DNA of 42,960 nt from a virus: IMG/VR virus record IMGVR_UViG_3300035670_000452, positions 1-42,960 of that record. One strand, given 5' to 3'. Below are positions 7,892 to 16,434 of this stretch, piece after piece (the first letter of the stretch is position 1; every line of letters begins with the position of its first letter). A program made the position numbers and the translations under genes. The notes beneath the pieces were generated by a model that saw only the letters and a program-made list of their open reading frames with translations, was not told the origin of the DNA and searched no databases.

Positions 7892-8810
7892 CGGCGTGTC
7901 GGTCGACTACACCCCGACCGTGGCAATGACGGCCGGTGAAGTTCGGCAACTGCCGGACGGCCGCGCCGCGTACGCCCCGACGGCGATTGCCGCCGGCAAG
8001 AAGGGTGCGGTGACCGTGGCTGGAATCGTGGAAGTCGAGAAGACCGCCACGATGGTTATGCTGAAGGGCTCCCGCGTGTTCTGGGATCACTCAGCGAACA
8101 AGGCGCACCTCCTGCAGGTCAAAGACACGAAAGACTTTTTCCTTGGTACGGTGCAAGAGACTGCGGCGTCGGCAGCCACCACGGTCAAGGTGGCGATCAA
8201 CGTGAAGGTGCCGTACACCATCAGCCTGGGCGACGGCTTCTGGTCTGTCCCGGTTTGCACCGCCGGCCTGAACAACCGGGCCATCGGTCACGGCGAGGGT
8301 GTGTCGCTGATCTTCGACACGACGGCCGAAGCGCAGAAGCACGACGCGCTGAGCATTCTCGGTTTCGATGTCCAGACGCCGGCCCTCGTCGAAGCGCTGG
8401 TGTGCATCAACCTCAATGGTGACGCCGCATCGGCTGATTTCAATGTGGGGCTCGCTAATGAAACGCACGCGAGCGATGCCGACTCGATTACCGAATCGCT
8501 GTTTGCGCACATCGACGGCGGGTCGCTCAACATCATGGCGGAGTCGGACGACGGCACCACTGAGGTAACGTCGACGGATACCACCGTCGACGCGGTGGTG
8601 GGAACGCCGTTCCTCGTGCAATGGGACTTGGCCGACTACGAAGACATCCAGATGTATGTCAACGGCGTCAACGTGCTGGCGTCGACGGTGTTCAAGCTGG
8701 ACGCTGCGACAGGCCCGTTGAAGCTGCTGGCTCACTTCGAGAAAGACGCGAACGACACGCCGGGCAATATCACCGTGTTGCGGTTGGGCGCGATTCTCCG
8801 CGAGGAGTAA
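7866..8810 (+). CDS. Capsid decoration protein (DUF2190-like N-terminus)
   Basis: A 314-residue protein. Residues about 1-110 have the pattern of DUF2190 head decoration proteins: VDYTP, AGEVRQLPDGRAAYAP, then AIAAGKKG and VFWDHSANKAHL. Residues about 140-314 form a second, beta-rich domain (DALSILGFDVQTP through LRLGAILREE) that looks like a jelly-roll surface domain and may project from the capsid. It follows the capsid gene directly, fitting abundant expression. The role of the second domain (stability or host-surface adhesion) is inferred. Confidence 0.75.
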   Translation: MAEVLATNDGVSVDYTPTVAMTAGEVRQLPDGRAAYAPTAIAAGKKGAVTVAGIVEVEKTATMVMLKGSRVFWDHSANKAHLLQVKDTKDFFLGTVQETAASAATTVKVAINVKVPYTISLGDGFWSVPVCTAGLNNRAIGHGEGVSLIFDTTAEAQKHDALSILGFDVQTPALVEALVCINLNGDAASADFNVGLANETHASDADSITESLFAHIDGGSLNIMAESDDGTTEVTSTDTTVDAVVGTPFLVQWDLADYEDIQMYVNGVNVLASTVFKLDAATGPLKLLAHFEKDANDTPGNITVLRLGAILREE

Positions 8811-8814
8811 GCCG

Positions 8815-9177
8815 GTGCCGTCGTTGTTCACTCAGCGATTCGAAGACGTGGCAAGGCCGCGAATCCGCGAGCGGTGCGGATTCGCGGTTACGCTCTACCG
8901 CGGATCGCAGTCAACAGCGAACGTTACGGCCATGTGGGGCAAACCGGAGTCGCAGACATTCGACGCCGAAGGTATGGCGACCGATTACGACTCGCGGGAG
9001 TGGACGATTGCCAAGACCGCCTACACCTTCGCCGGCATCGCGCGCGAGCCGCGGGCCGGGGACAGGATTGTCGACGCGGACGGAACCTGGCAGGTGTTGC
9101 CGGACGACGCCGGGCCAGCGGTGGTGAGCAGCGGAGATGATTGGGTCGTGAAGACGAAATCGGTGTCCAATGGCTGA
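8815..9177 (+). CDS. Head-tail joining / head completion protein
   Basis: A 120-residue protein with a GTG start preceded by GAGGAG. It is beta-rich, with WTIAKTAYTFAG, GDRIVDADGTWQV and a closing W-V-K-T strand, as in small head-closure proteins located between capsid decoration and tail-terminator genes. It overlaps the next gene by 8 bases. The assignment is by position and fold impression; there is no diagnostic motif. Confidence 0.55.
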   Translation: MPSLFTQRFEDVARPRIRERCGFAVTLYRGSQSTANVTAMWGKPESQTFDAEGMATDYDSREWTIAKTAYTFAGIAREPRAGDRIVDADGTWQVLPDDAGPAVVSSGDDWVVKTKSVSNG

Positions 9178-9697
9178 CGCAATCCTCGTGTCGTTAACGA
9201 AGGCGGTCGATACCGCGATGAAAGCGGCGACATGGGAGATTGGCGAGCCGGACATCGATTGGGATTTTGAGGGCAGGATTGCGGATTTTCAGCCGGACGA
9301 AGGCAAGGTGTATTTGCGATCGATCGTCCCGAAGAAGTTCGACCAGATCAACCGCGAGTCACGGACTGAGCTTGGCTATGTCGCGACGGTAGACGTGGAT
9401 GTGCGTTCGGCTCTCGGAGTGTCGCAGCAAGGGAACGACCAGGCGATTACCCGGGACGAACTGACGCGGTTGATCCGGTTCGCGGAACAGGTGCATACGT
9501 ACTTCCAGGCCACGCTGAGCGAGGCCCGACTAACGCTGGCCGACCACGGCCTGATAGCCGAGTGGATCGATGAACGCGAAGGCGTAACGAAAAAATCGGA
9601 ACTGCTGGTGTCCTACTCGCCAAAGTTTCTGCGGGAGAATCGGCAGTTTTACGCGGTCTGCCGCGAGGTGTTCGAGCTTACGCCGGGGACAGCATGA
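9170..9697 (+). CDS. Tail completion/terminator-like protein
   Basis: A 175-residue protein starting inside the end of the previous gene. The order head closure, this gene, HK97 gp10-like, tail tube corresponds to the place of tail-terminator proteins (gpU-like). The sequence shows an N-terminal helix (VSLTKAVDTAMKAATWE), then strands with YVATVDVDVRS and a C-terminal YAVCREVFEL strand. No catalytic motif is seen. The function is inferred from order. Confidence 0.5.
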   Translation: MADAILVSLTKAVDTAMKAATWEIGEPDIDWDFEGRIADFQPDEGKVYLRSIVPKKFDQINRESRTELGYVATVDVDVRSALGVSQQGNDQAITRDELTRLIRFAEQVHTYFQATLSEARLTLADHGLIAEWIDEREGVTKKSELLVSYSPKFLRENRQFYAVCREVFELTPGTA

Positions 9698-10155
9698 TCG
9701 GTGCCGCGACCAAATTTGAGAACCGCGCGAAGCGCGTAACCGACGCGAAGAACAAAGCCGCGTTTCGCAACGTGCGGCACGCCCTTGCGTCGATTCGCCG
9801 TGATGCACAGGCGTCAATGAAAGAGGCACCTGGGCCGAGCAAGCCGGGCACGCCGCCGCACGTACACAAAGGGAATCTTCGCCGGTCGATTCGGTTTGCT
9901 GTCACTGACGAGAAGGCCGGCGAGGGCATCGTCGGACCATCGGAGCAAGTGGTTGGTATCCGCGGGTACGTGCTGGAGTTTGCTGGTACGCGGCTTACAA
10001 GTGCTGCCCGCGGGGCCGGCGGCAAGTTTAAGAAGGGTGCCCAGCGGCGAGCGAAGGCACCCAGCGGCGCCAAGTGGGCGCGTCCGTTCATGGCTCCGGC
10101 TCTGGAGCGTGCGGTAGTCAGAATGGCAAACGACTGGCGATCCTCGATCGGGTAG
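9694..10155 (+). CDS. HK97 gp10-like minor tail/joining protein
   Basis: A 153-residue basic protein overlapping the previous stop by 4 bases. The pattern RNVRHALASIRRDAQASMKEAPGPSK then GNLRRSIRF and a C-terminal RPFMAPALE helix is characteristic of the HK97 gp10/gpZ-like family, which joins tail to head. The Lys/Arg-rich middle (about 110-128) is probably a loop. Confidence 0.75.
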   Translation: MIGAATKFENRAKRVTDAKNKAAFRNVRHALASIRRDAQASMKEAPGPSKPGTPPHVHKGNLRRSIRFAVTDEKAGEGIVGPSEQVVGIRGYVLEFAGTRLTSAARGAGGKFKKGAQRRAKAPSGAKWARPFMAPALERAVVRMANDWRSSIG

Positions 10156-10181
10156 CCGGATAACCAAACGGAGAAGCAATC

Positions 10182-10622
10182 ATGGCGAAGAAACGAGCGG
10201 GATGGGAACGGATGCTCTACTACGGTGCGGCTGGTTCGACCGGAGCGACCGCGGTTAGCGTTAACGTCACCGACATCGACATTAAGACAGCCAACGAATA
10301 CTTCGAGACGACCGACCGCGGGGCCGGGACCAACCTGCCGCAGAAGACCGAGCAGCAGGTATGCGTCGGATGCGAGCTGTCGTGGAAAATGATCTACAAG
10401 GATGGCGACGCCAACGTGGCGGCGTTCCTGGCTGCGTCTCGCTCCGTCACGACGCCGCTGCCGAAGGCGATCAAAATCGTCCGCTACAGTGGCGGGGCAA
10501 CCGAGTTTGACGGCGACTGCTACCTCGAAGACGATTCGCCGGGGCCGCTGAAGGAAGGCATGGAAATCACCTTCACCGCGCACCCGACCGACGATGGCGG
10601 CCGCGCGTGGACAATGGCGTAA
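10182..10622 (+). CDS. Major tail tube protein
   Basis: A 146-residue beta-rich protein preceded by GGAG. It opens with MAKKRAGWERMLYYG and has alternating strands (VNVTDIDIKT, CVGCELSWKMI, KIVRYSGG, EGMEITFTAHP) ending in WTMA, the layout of siphophage tail tube proteins that stack in hexameric rings. It lies between the gp10-like protein and the tail chaperones. It is followed by a 16-bp palindrome that may protect or end the message. Confidence 0.7.
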   Translation: MAKKRAGWERMLYYGAAGSTGATAVSVNVTDIDIKTANEYFETTDRGAGTNLPQKTEQQVCVGCELSWKMIYKDGDANVAAFLAASRSVTTPLPKAIKIVRYSGGATEFDGDCYLEDDSPGPLKEGMEITFTAHPTDDGGRAWTMA

Positions 10623-10629
10623 CAACACG

Positions 10630-10645
10630 CCGGCCGATCGGCCGG
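10630..10645. repeat. 16-bp perfect palindrome after tail tube gene
   Basis: The 16 bases CCGGCCGATCGGCCGG are fully self-complementary and lie 7 bases after the tail tube stop. No T-run follows. It could be a DNA-binding site or an RNA hairpin that stabilises the upstream message. The recurring CCGGATAAC 9-mer overlaps its right end. Confidence 0.6.
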
Positions 10646-10664
10646 ATAACGCAGGAGAGCAAAT

Positions 10665-11288
10665 ATGGCGACGATTCAATATGGTGTTCAGGTCAGCGGA
10701 GCCGGCATCGGTATCTCTGGCGCGATCAACAGGACTGCCGATGGTTTGATTGCGATCGAGCCGACCGTCAACACCGCTAAGGCTATCAGCGATTGGGTGA
10801 AAACCGACGCAGACACTGCTGCAGGAAACCTGACTGCTGGGCACGGTTGGGCCACCGGAACGGGAGACGTGTATTGGACAGGCGGCCGAAGGTATGATGT
10901 TGGCATCACCATTGCAACAGACGCAGTGTCATTTGAGGGCGGAACCGGGGATGACTTCCCGGCTAGCGCGAACGCCACCGTCAAGCTGGCGATGCATCAA
11001 CAGGTCAACCAAGTCATCGACGGTGACCTGCTGGAGATCATCGCCATTTGCTTTGAGAGCACGACGGCCGGGAGTACGGCCCGCGGACACGTCCATGCTG
11101 AAGATGCCGACGGTGATGTAATCGCCGATCTTGACTTTGACGCCAACGAGCCGCGCGTGTGGGACGTTGATTCTGGGCAGACGAACCCATTTACCGGCGA
11201 CATTATCACGACGCTGTACATCACGATGGACAGCACCACGGAAAGCGTCAAGTGCAAGGTGGTGGGCTGCCAGGACGTGACGCCATAA
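10665..11288 (+). CDS. Virion structural protein, unrecognised
   Basis: A 207-residue acidic, beta-rich protein (ATG preceded by AGGAG). It begins MATIQYGVQVSGAG and is rich in Gly, Thr and Asp, with no transmembrane segment or enzyme motif. Position between the tail tube and the tail chaperones, together with composition, suggest a decoration or tail-surface protein. I do not recognise a family. Confidence 0.5.
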   Translation: MATIQYGVQVSGAGIGISGAINRTADGLIAIEPTVNTAKAISDWVKTDADTAAGNLTAGHGWATGTGDVYWTGGRRYDVGITIATDAVSFEGGTGDDFPASANATVKLAMHQQVNQVIDGDLLEIIAICFESTTAGSTARGHVHAEDADGDVIADLDFDANEPRVWDVDSGQTNPFTGDIITTLYITMDSTTESVKCKVVGCQDVTP

Positions 11289-11304
11289 CCATTGGGGGTG
11301 CCAC

Positions 11305-11952
11305 ATGAGCGGGTCTTTTTCTGGGACGTGTGGGCTGGTGGGCGATTTTTCCTTCGGAGAATCATCTATCACCAATTCGCAAATCTCGCCGACAGCAGAC
11401 ATAGCCAGATCAAAACTGGCGCAGGACGCGAACAAGTGCTACGCGATCCCGATTCACGCCTTCCGCGTGTGGGACGCGATGGCGACGAACCTTCCCGCGG
11501 CAGCAGCCAACGATGACATGGGCATCATCACCGGCACGCCTGGGACTGATGTTCCGACGCTGCAAGGCGTTGATTTTGGCGGCGCCACGTCGGACGAAAA
11601 ATGCGCGTTTGAGTTTTGCCTGCCGGCGGAATATGACGCCGGGCAGACGATTACGCTGCGGCTTAGGGCTGCGATGCTTACCACCGTTGCCGATACGTCC
11701 TGCACGCTGGACGTGAACTGCTACAAGAGTAGTCGGGACGGTGCGGCGAGTGCTGACATTTGCGCCACCGCGGCGCAAAACATGAACAGCCTGACGCCTG
11801 CCAACTATGACTTCACAGTCACGCCGACCGGGCTTGCTGCTGGCGATCGGCTCGTATTCGTGCTGACGTTCGCCGGAGCTGATAGCGGCAACCTTGGGGA
11901 AATGATCCCGGAGATTTCTCAAGTTGAACTATTGCTGGACGTTCGGGGGTAG
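11305..11952 (+). CDS. Virion structural protein, unrecognised (jelly-roll-like)
   Basis: A 215-residue protein with GGGGG upstream of the ATG. The middle segment CAFEFCLPAEYDAGQTITLRL through GDRLVFVLTFAGAD resembles beta-sandwich surface proteins seen in phages, where such a domain stands between tail tube and chaperone genes. The N-terminal ~40 residues are Gly/Ser-rich. Likely exposed on the particle; the function is unknown. Confidence 0.5.
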   Translation: MSGSFSGTCGLVGDFSFGESSITNSQISPTADIARSKLAQDANKCYAIPIHAFRVWDAMATNLPAAAANDDMGIITGTPGTDVPTLQGVDFGGATSDEKCAFEFCLPAEYDAGQTITLRLRAAMLTTVADTSCTLDVNCYKSSRDGAASADICATAAQNMNSLTPANYDFTVTPTGLAAGDRLVFVLTFAGADSGNLGEMIPEISQVELLLDVRG

Positions 11953-12038
11953 TGGGTTTGCCTAGCGGAAGCTGGGTGCATTGCGGCCCGCCGGAACCCC
12001 GAATCCGCGCGGGCCGCTTTCCTATCGGGGAGGATCGT

Positions 12039-12617
12039 ATGTCTGTGTTCCGAAGTTCTGACGGCAACGAGTGGCGGATTTGTCTTGATGCGTTTCTACT
12101 AGACGAAATCAAAAAGTCGACCGGCATCGACTTGGCGGACCTGTCGGCCGGCGGCTGGTGGACACTGGAGACTGACGCGGGTGCCGTGGGACGCGTGCTG
12201 GCCATCGTCTGCGGGGATGAAGTGCGAGCCCGCAAGATCGAGTCTCGGTTGTTCGTGCGGACGATCCGTGGGCAAGCCATTGCCGACGGCCGCGCGGCAC
12301 TGCTGAGCGAGGGCGCCGATTTTTTCCCACCGAGCGAATGGTCCGCGATTCAGTCGAGCTTGGAGAAGAGGCGGACGAATCAGACGGCGACGACGGACCT
12401 GACGACGCTAGAGCCGATGCTGCGGGCCATCGCACTGATGCCGGAGGACATGCGACTGGGAGCGACGGAGGCACTGCGGGAGGCGATCCTGGCAGCCGGG
12501 ACGGATACCAGTTCGCCAGCATTGCCGGACAGCGTATCTGCGTTTGGCCTGGACGGCATCCCGTTGAGCTTTGCCACCGACTCGCCGGCGAGTGCGGAGT
12601 TACCGCCAGCGGCCTGA
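12039..12617 (+). CDS. Tail assembly chaperone, first frame (gpG-like)
   Basis: A 192-residue protein. ATG 12039 is chosen because GGGGAGG precedes it; an upstream start would overlap the previous stop region. The N-terminal part (SSDGNEWRICLDAFLLDEIKK) and the helical middle resemble the G-type chaperone that coats the tape measure protein during tail assembly. A possible slippery site lies at 12320-12326, allowing a -1 shift into the overlapping downstream frame. The order tube, chaperones, tape measure supports the call. Confidence 0.6.
   Translation: MSVFRSSDGNEWRICLDAFLLDEIKKSTGIDLADLSAGGWWTLETDAGAVGRVLAIVCGDEVRARKIESRLFVRTIRGQAIADGRAALLSEGADFFPPSEWSAIQSSLEKRRTNQTATTDLTTLEPMLRAIALMPEDMRLGATEALREAILAAGTDTSSPALPDSVSAFGLDGIPLSFATDSPASAELPPAA
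12320..12326 (+). other. Candidate -1 ribosomal slippery heptamer
   Basis: T TTT TTC matches the X XXY YYZ pattern in the frame of the first chaperone gene (codons GAT TTT TTC). The -1 frame is open from here to 12841, where it encodes a T-like domain. Slippage here would give a fused G-T product. It lies unusually far (about 290 bases) before the first frame's stop, so the site is uncertain. Confidence 0.35.
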
Positions 12618-12841
12618 CGCTGCGGGTGCTGTGGTTGATGGCGATGGCGCGGCGCGAACAAGTGAGATTCACGATGCTTCCGCACATGGTCGGAAAGTTC
12701 GATGTGCCGCGATTTATTCGCACCGGCTTTGCGGGCGAGCGCAAGTCGTACCCGCTGCCGATGACGCCGACAATGGTAGCGGCCATCGAACAGGCGGAAC
12801 GCGAGGCGGCGGAGTTGAAAGCGAGGCTTGCCAATGGCTAA
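12338..12841 (+). CDS. Tail assembly chaperone, overlapping second frame (gpT-like)
   Basis: This frame overlaps the first chaperone gene by 280 bases in the -1 frame. The convincing part is the C-terminal half: CHRLAGECGV, then GLTLRVLWLMAMARREQ, which matches the helix found at the end of many siphophage G-T chaperones, followed by an E/A/R-rich helix at the end. The N-terminal part (rich in Gly, Asp, Ala) looks like a shadow of the other frame. The true product is probably a frameshift fusion, or else begins at an internal start near 12640. The end overlaps the tape measure start. Confidence 0.45.
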   Translation: MVRDSVELGEEADESDGDDGPDDARADAAGHRTDAGGHATGSDGGTAGGDPGSRDGYQFASIAGQRICVWPGRHPVELCHRLAGECGVTASGLTLRVLWLMAMARREQVRFTMLPHMVGKFDVPRFIRTGFAGERKSYPLPMTPTMVAAIEQAEREAAELKARLANG

Positions 12842-14792
12842 CGCATCAGCGATTGAAGCCGGCCGTGCGTTTGTTCGCATCTTCTTGCGTGACGACATGG
12901 CCGCCGCGTTGGCTCGCACTTTGAATAACGCCGGCAAGTCGCTGAAGTCGTTTGGTGCCACGACGATGAAAGGCGGGGCCGGCTTGATGGCCGGCGGCGG
13001 GGCGGTGCTTGCTCCGATTGTGGCTGGCATCAAGGCGTTCGCCGAGATGGGCGGGGAAGCGGTTGATGCGTCGGCGCGTACGGGACTGTCGGTGGAGGCA
13101 TTGTCCGAGCTTGGGTTTGCTGCTGAGCAGACGGGGGCCAGTATCGGCGATGTCGATGTCGCGATGAAGGCCCTTGCCAAATCAGGATTGGCGCGCAACG
13201 GTGAGTCGGCCGAGCAGGCGTTTTTGCGAGTGGCCGATGCGATTGCAAAAACCGAAGACTCAATGAAGCGGGCTGCGTTGGCGCAACAGGCATTCGGCAG
13301 AAGCGGCACGAAGTTGCTACCGATGATTGGCGATCTGGACGCGCTCAGAGCGAAAGCTCGCGAACTGGGGATCGTCATGTCCACCGACGACGCCGCAGCC
13401 GCCGACGATCTTGGCGATGCGTTCGATGCGCTCAAGGCTCAATCCAAGGCCGTCTTTTTTCAGATCGGGGCCGCCGTTGCGGGGCCGCTGTTGAAGTTCG
13501 CGAAGCAGTCGCAGCAGATTGCTGGGGCGGTGATTGCCTGGGTGCGCGAAAACAGAACACTCGTGGCGTCCGTGGCAGCGGCCGGGGTTGCTCTAGTTGC
13601 TGCCGGCGGGGCTATGGTCGCGATCGGCGCCGCAATCTCCGGGGCTGGCGTCGTCCTATCCACGCTCGGTGCGATCGTCGGCGCTGTGCTGTCGCCGGTT
13701 GGCTTACTGACGACTGCCCTTGTCGGCGGTGCTGTTGCATGGTTTCGATTCACAGAGTCCGGCCAGGCCGCGTGGACCGGAATCATCAACGGCGTTCTGC
13801 CCGCCCTTCAATCGCTGCAGCAGACGTTCGGCGGCGTGCTGACTGCGATCCGCAACGGCAACTGGGCGAACGCCGGCGCCATCGCGATGACCGGACTGGA
13901 GCTTGCGTTGCTCCAGGGTATGGACGCCATCTCGGCTATTTTCGGCGAGTGGCTCGGTGGCATCGCGAAGCAACTCGCGATGGGCGACGTGAAGGCCGCC
14001 ATGCAGACTGCGGCGACCGGGTTGTATGCGGTTTGGGCGGCTTGGTCGGAAATGGTCGTCAACGTGTTCACGGGCTTGGGGCGCAAGCTCACCGACGCAT
14101 GGGAGGCGGCCGTTAACGCACTGAGCCGCAAGATCCTGGAGACCTCGGCGGCTGGCGGCGTCGGCGGCAAGGTGGCGTCGTGGCTGCTTGGCGTTGACAT
14201 GCAAAAAGAGCAAGCCCGCGAAAACAAAATGAACGCGGAGCGGCAACGATTGGGGATGACAACCGGCGGGCCTGCCGATGTGACCGACGAAGCGGCACGC
14301 AACGCGGCGGCAGCCACGAAAGCAAAAGCCGACGCCTTCCGCCGGCAGCTCGATGCGGTGGATGCGGCAGCATCAGCAAACACGCAAGACGCCGCCGGTG
14401 ATGCCGTGGCAAACGTGGACGCTGCAACCGCGAAGGCGAACGCGAAAATCGAAGAACTGAAAAAGCGGCTCGACAGCCTGAAGTCTGCCGAAGACTTTCA
14501 GGCGTTCATGTCGGACCTGAAGCAAATGCAGGCCGACCAGGGGCGAGCCGGCGCTGGTGGCATGGTTGCGGCCGTCAAAAGCTCGCTTGCACTCGGCCCG
14601 ACGTTTTCCGCGGCTGCCGCACAAGCGGCCGGGCAAGTTGGCATCGCGCCGCAAGATCGGATGGCCAAAGCTGTCGAAGAACAGAAGGGCATCCTGGCCG
14701 ACGTGAAGCAGGCGATTGACGCCGGCAACGCCTTGGCTCAGCAGTCCGTGACCATCTACGAGCGGTTCCTCGCCGCGATGACGTACGGGTAA
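12834..14792 (+). CDS. Tail tape measure protein
   Basis: A 652-residue Ala/Gly-rich protein that sets tail length and fills the tail lumen. The ATG at 12834 overlaps the previous stop. Helical N-terminus (about 1-120) with a typical SVEALSELGFAAEQTGAS segment; strongly hydrophobic stretches at about 230-300; coiled-coil region at about 430-560 (KIEELKKRLDSLKSAEDF). No peptidoglycan hydrolase motif is seen in it. The tail is therefore probably short compared with phages whose tape measures exceed 1000 residues. Confidence 0.85.
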   Translation: MANASAIEAGRAFVRIFLRDDMAAALARTLNNAGKSLKSFGATTMKGGAGLMAGGGAVLAPIVAGIKAFAEMGGEAVDASARTGLSVEALSELGFAAEQTGASIGDVDVAMKALAKSGLARNGESAEQAFLRVADAIAKTEDSMKRAALAQQAFGRSGTKLLPMIGDLDALRAKARELGIVMSTDDAAAADDLGDAFDALKAQSKAVFFQIGAAVAGPLLKFAKQSQQIAGAVIAWVRENRTLVASVAAAGVALVAAGGAMVAIGAAISGAGVVLSTLGAIVGAVLSPVGLLTTALVGGAVAWFRFTESGQAAWTGIINGVLPALQSLQQTFGGVLTAIRNGNWANAGAIAMTGLELALLQGMDAISAIFGEWLGGIAKQLAMGDVKAAMQTAATGLYAVWAAWSEMVVNVFTGLGRKLTDAWEAAVNALSRKILETSAAGGVGGKVASWLLGVDMQKEQARENKMNAERQRLGMTTGGPADVTDEAARNAAAATKAKADAFRRQLDAVDAAASANTQDAAGDAVANVDAATAKANAKIEELKKRLDSLKSAEDFQAFMSDLKQMQADQGRAGAGGMVAAVKSSLALGPTFSAAAAQAAGQVGIAPQDRMAKAVEEQKGILADVKQAIDAGNALAQQSVTIYERFLAAMTYG

Positions 14793-14796
14793 CAGA

Positions 14797-15636
14797 ATGG
14801 CTCTCACGTTTGAACTTGTCACCGGATCGGATTTGACGCTCGACCGCGAAAACCTCACGGTGATTCGCAAGGCCCGCGCTCGCGACCGGCTGCCAGTCGG
14901 TATCGGTGGCGATTACTTCGATTACGTGTCGTCTGCTGCAATGGCCTGGGTGATTGCCAACTATCCGACGTACGGCACGCCGATGGGTACGCTGTTTTGG
15001 AACAGCATCCAGCTCCACGAGAACTACTACGCGCAGAATTACGACCTGTCTATCACGTACTCGCCTGTCAACCGGCAGAGCGGTACCTATCAGATTACGG
15101 TGGACCAAGCTGTCGGAACGCAACGAGTCACCGCGGGCGTAAGGATCGCCGGTTTCGGCGACGCCGACAATGAAGTCGATAACGAGGGTGTGTTTCACGA
15201 TGGCCACGAGGTCACGGGCATTGATGTTCCAGTTGCTGAAGACAAGCTTACCATCATGTACCGGCACCCGCAGGCGTACTTGAACGGCGCCTACATTCGT
15301 CGCATCGGCGCCCTGCGCGGCTATCCGAACAACGACAACTTTCTCGGCTACGAGCCGGGCGAAGTCGTCTACATGGGCGGGCAGTTCACCGAGAGCAACG
15401 TGGAGGCGTCGGCGTCGTATAATTTCGCCATCAGTCCCAACGTGGCGAATCTTGTAATCGGCAGCATCACCGTCACCAGTAAAAAAGGCTGGGACGCGGT
15501 AAGCCCGGTTTACGAGGACGACGTTGACACGAACGGCGCCGGCAAAAAGCACGATGTGCGAAAGCTGAAGTACATCGAAATCATCAGGCCGAGAGCGTGG
15601 AAGGATTACGTCGCGGCGTTTGGCTGGGGGGCGTAG
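14797..15636 (+). CDS. Distal tail / baseplate protein, unrecognised
   Basis: A 279-residue protein directly after the tape measure. It is beta-rich with many aromatic residues (WVIANYPTYGTPMG, HENYYAQNYDLSITYSP) and ends in KLKYIEIIRPRAWKDY. The position corresponds to distal tail proteins in siphophages. No domain could be named with certainty. No signal peptide. Confidence 0.55.
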   Translation: MALTFELVTGSDLTLDRENLTVIRKARARDRLPVGIGGDYFDYVSSAAMAWVIANYPTYGTPMGTLFWNSIQLHENYYAQNYDLSITYSPVNRQSGTYQITVDQAVGTQRVTAGVRIAGFGDADNEVDNEGVFHDGHEVTGIDVPVAEDKLTIMYRHPQAYLNGAYIRRIGALRGYPNNDNFLGYEPGEVVYMGGQFTESNVEASASYNFAISPNVANLVIGSITVTSKKGWDAVSPVYEDDVDTNGAGKKHDVRKLKYIEIIRPRAWKDYVAAFGWGA

Positions 15637-15638
15637 GC

Positions 15639-16427
15639 ATGGAAAAGAAGCGACCCGGGCAGCGGTTCAAGCCACCGAAAGCCGCTGACTGGAATCGGCT
15701 ATGCGCGACTGCCGATCTTGTCAGCCGGCAGAGCGGCAGCATCGACGGCGCGAATCCGCAAGGCCCGTGGTTGCGAGCCGGCGAAGCCAACCCCATCTTG
15801 ATTCGCAACCAATGCGGGGCCGTCCGTTCGATCGGCGACGTGCTAAAACTGGACGACTTGCAGACCACAGTTCCCAACAAGTACAGGACGATCATCGACG
15901 GCATCGTGTCGGACGGCCTGCGCTCTAACTTTGGGATCCTCCAGGCCACGCTTGAAAACGGCGCCATCGGCGAGGCGTGCATTTCGGGGGCCTGCTGGGC
16001 GACGGTCAACGTGGTGTCGAGCTACCACACGCGAGCATACCCAGAGAAGGATTCCTACGTTCTCAAGTCCGGCTACGCTGGGCCGGTGTCGATTCTCTAC
16101 AAGCCGGCCAGCACGGGGAATCAAACGTGCCTGATTCGATGGGACGCATGGCCGAAGGTCTACGCCCACTCCGGCTCTGGGATCAGCGCGGCGACGAAAG
16201 GGGCATCCTGCGCGTACTCTACTCCGGCGTCGGCGACGTGCAATATCTGGGGATGGGATGCGACCAATTCTCGCTACGCTCCGCTGGCGGCTGGCACGGC
16301 CACGGCAACTATTTACAACTTCTTTGCGACGGCCATCCCAGACAACCGCCTGATGATTTGTTCTCCAGGCGATGACTGGCGACTGACCGTCGATACGGCC
16401 GATTGCACGGACTGCGCGACAAGCTGA
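15639..16427 (+). CDS. Tail-tip structural protein, unrecognised
   Basis: A 262-residue protein; ATG 15639 follows the previous stop closely. The N-terminus RPGQRFKPPKAADWNRLCATADLVSRQ (short basic stretch, then a Trp-containing helix) recalls tail-region proteins of planctomycete-type prophages, in which a trimerising or anchoring helix precedes a beta domain. The C-terminal part is rich in Ser, Thr, Ala and Cys. Function unknown. Confidence 0.5.
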   Translation: MEKKRPGQRFKPPKAADWNRLCATADLVSRQSGSIDGANPQGPWLRAGEANPILIRNQCGAVRSIGDVLKLDDLQTTVPNKYRTIIDGIVSDGLRSNFGILQATLENGAIGEACISGACWATVNVVSSYHTRAYPEKDSYVLKSGYAGPVSILYKPASTGNQTCLIRWDAWPKVYAHSGSGISAATKGASCAYSTPASATCNIWGWDATNSRYAPLAAGTATATIYNFFATAIPDNRLMICSPGDDWRLTVDTADCTDCATS

Positions 16428-16434
16428 GGCACCA

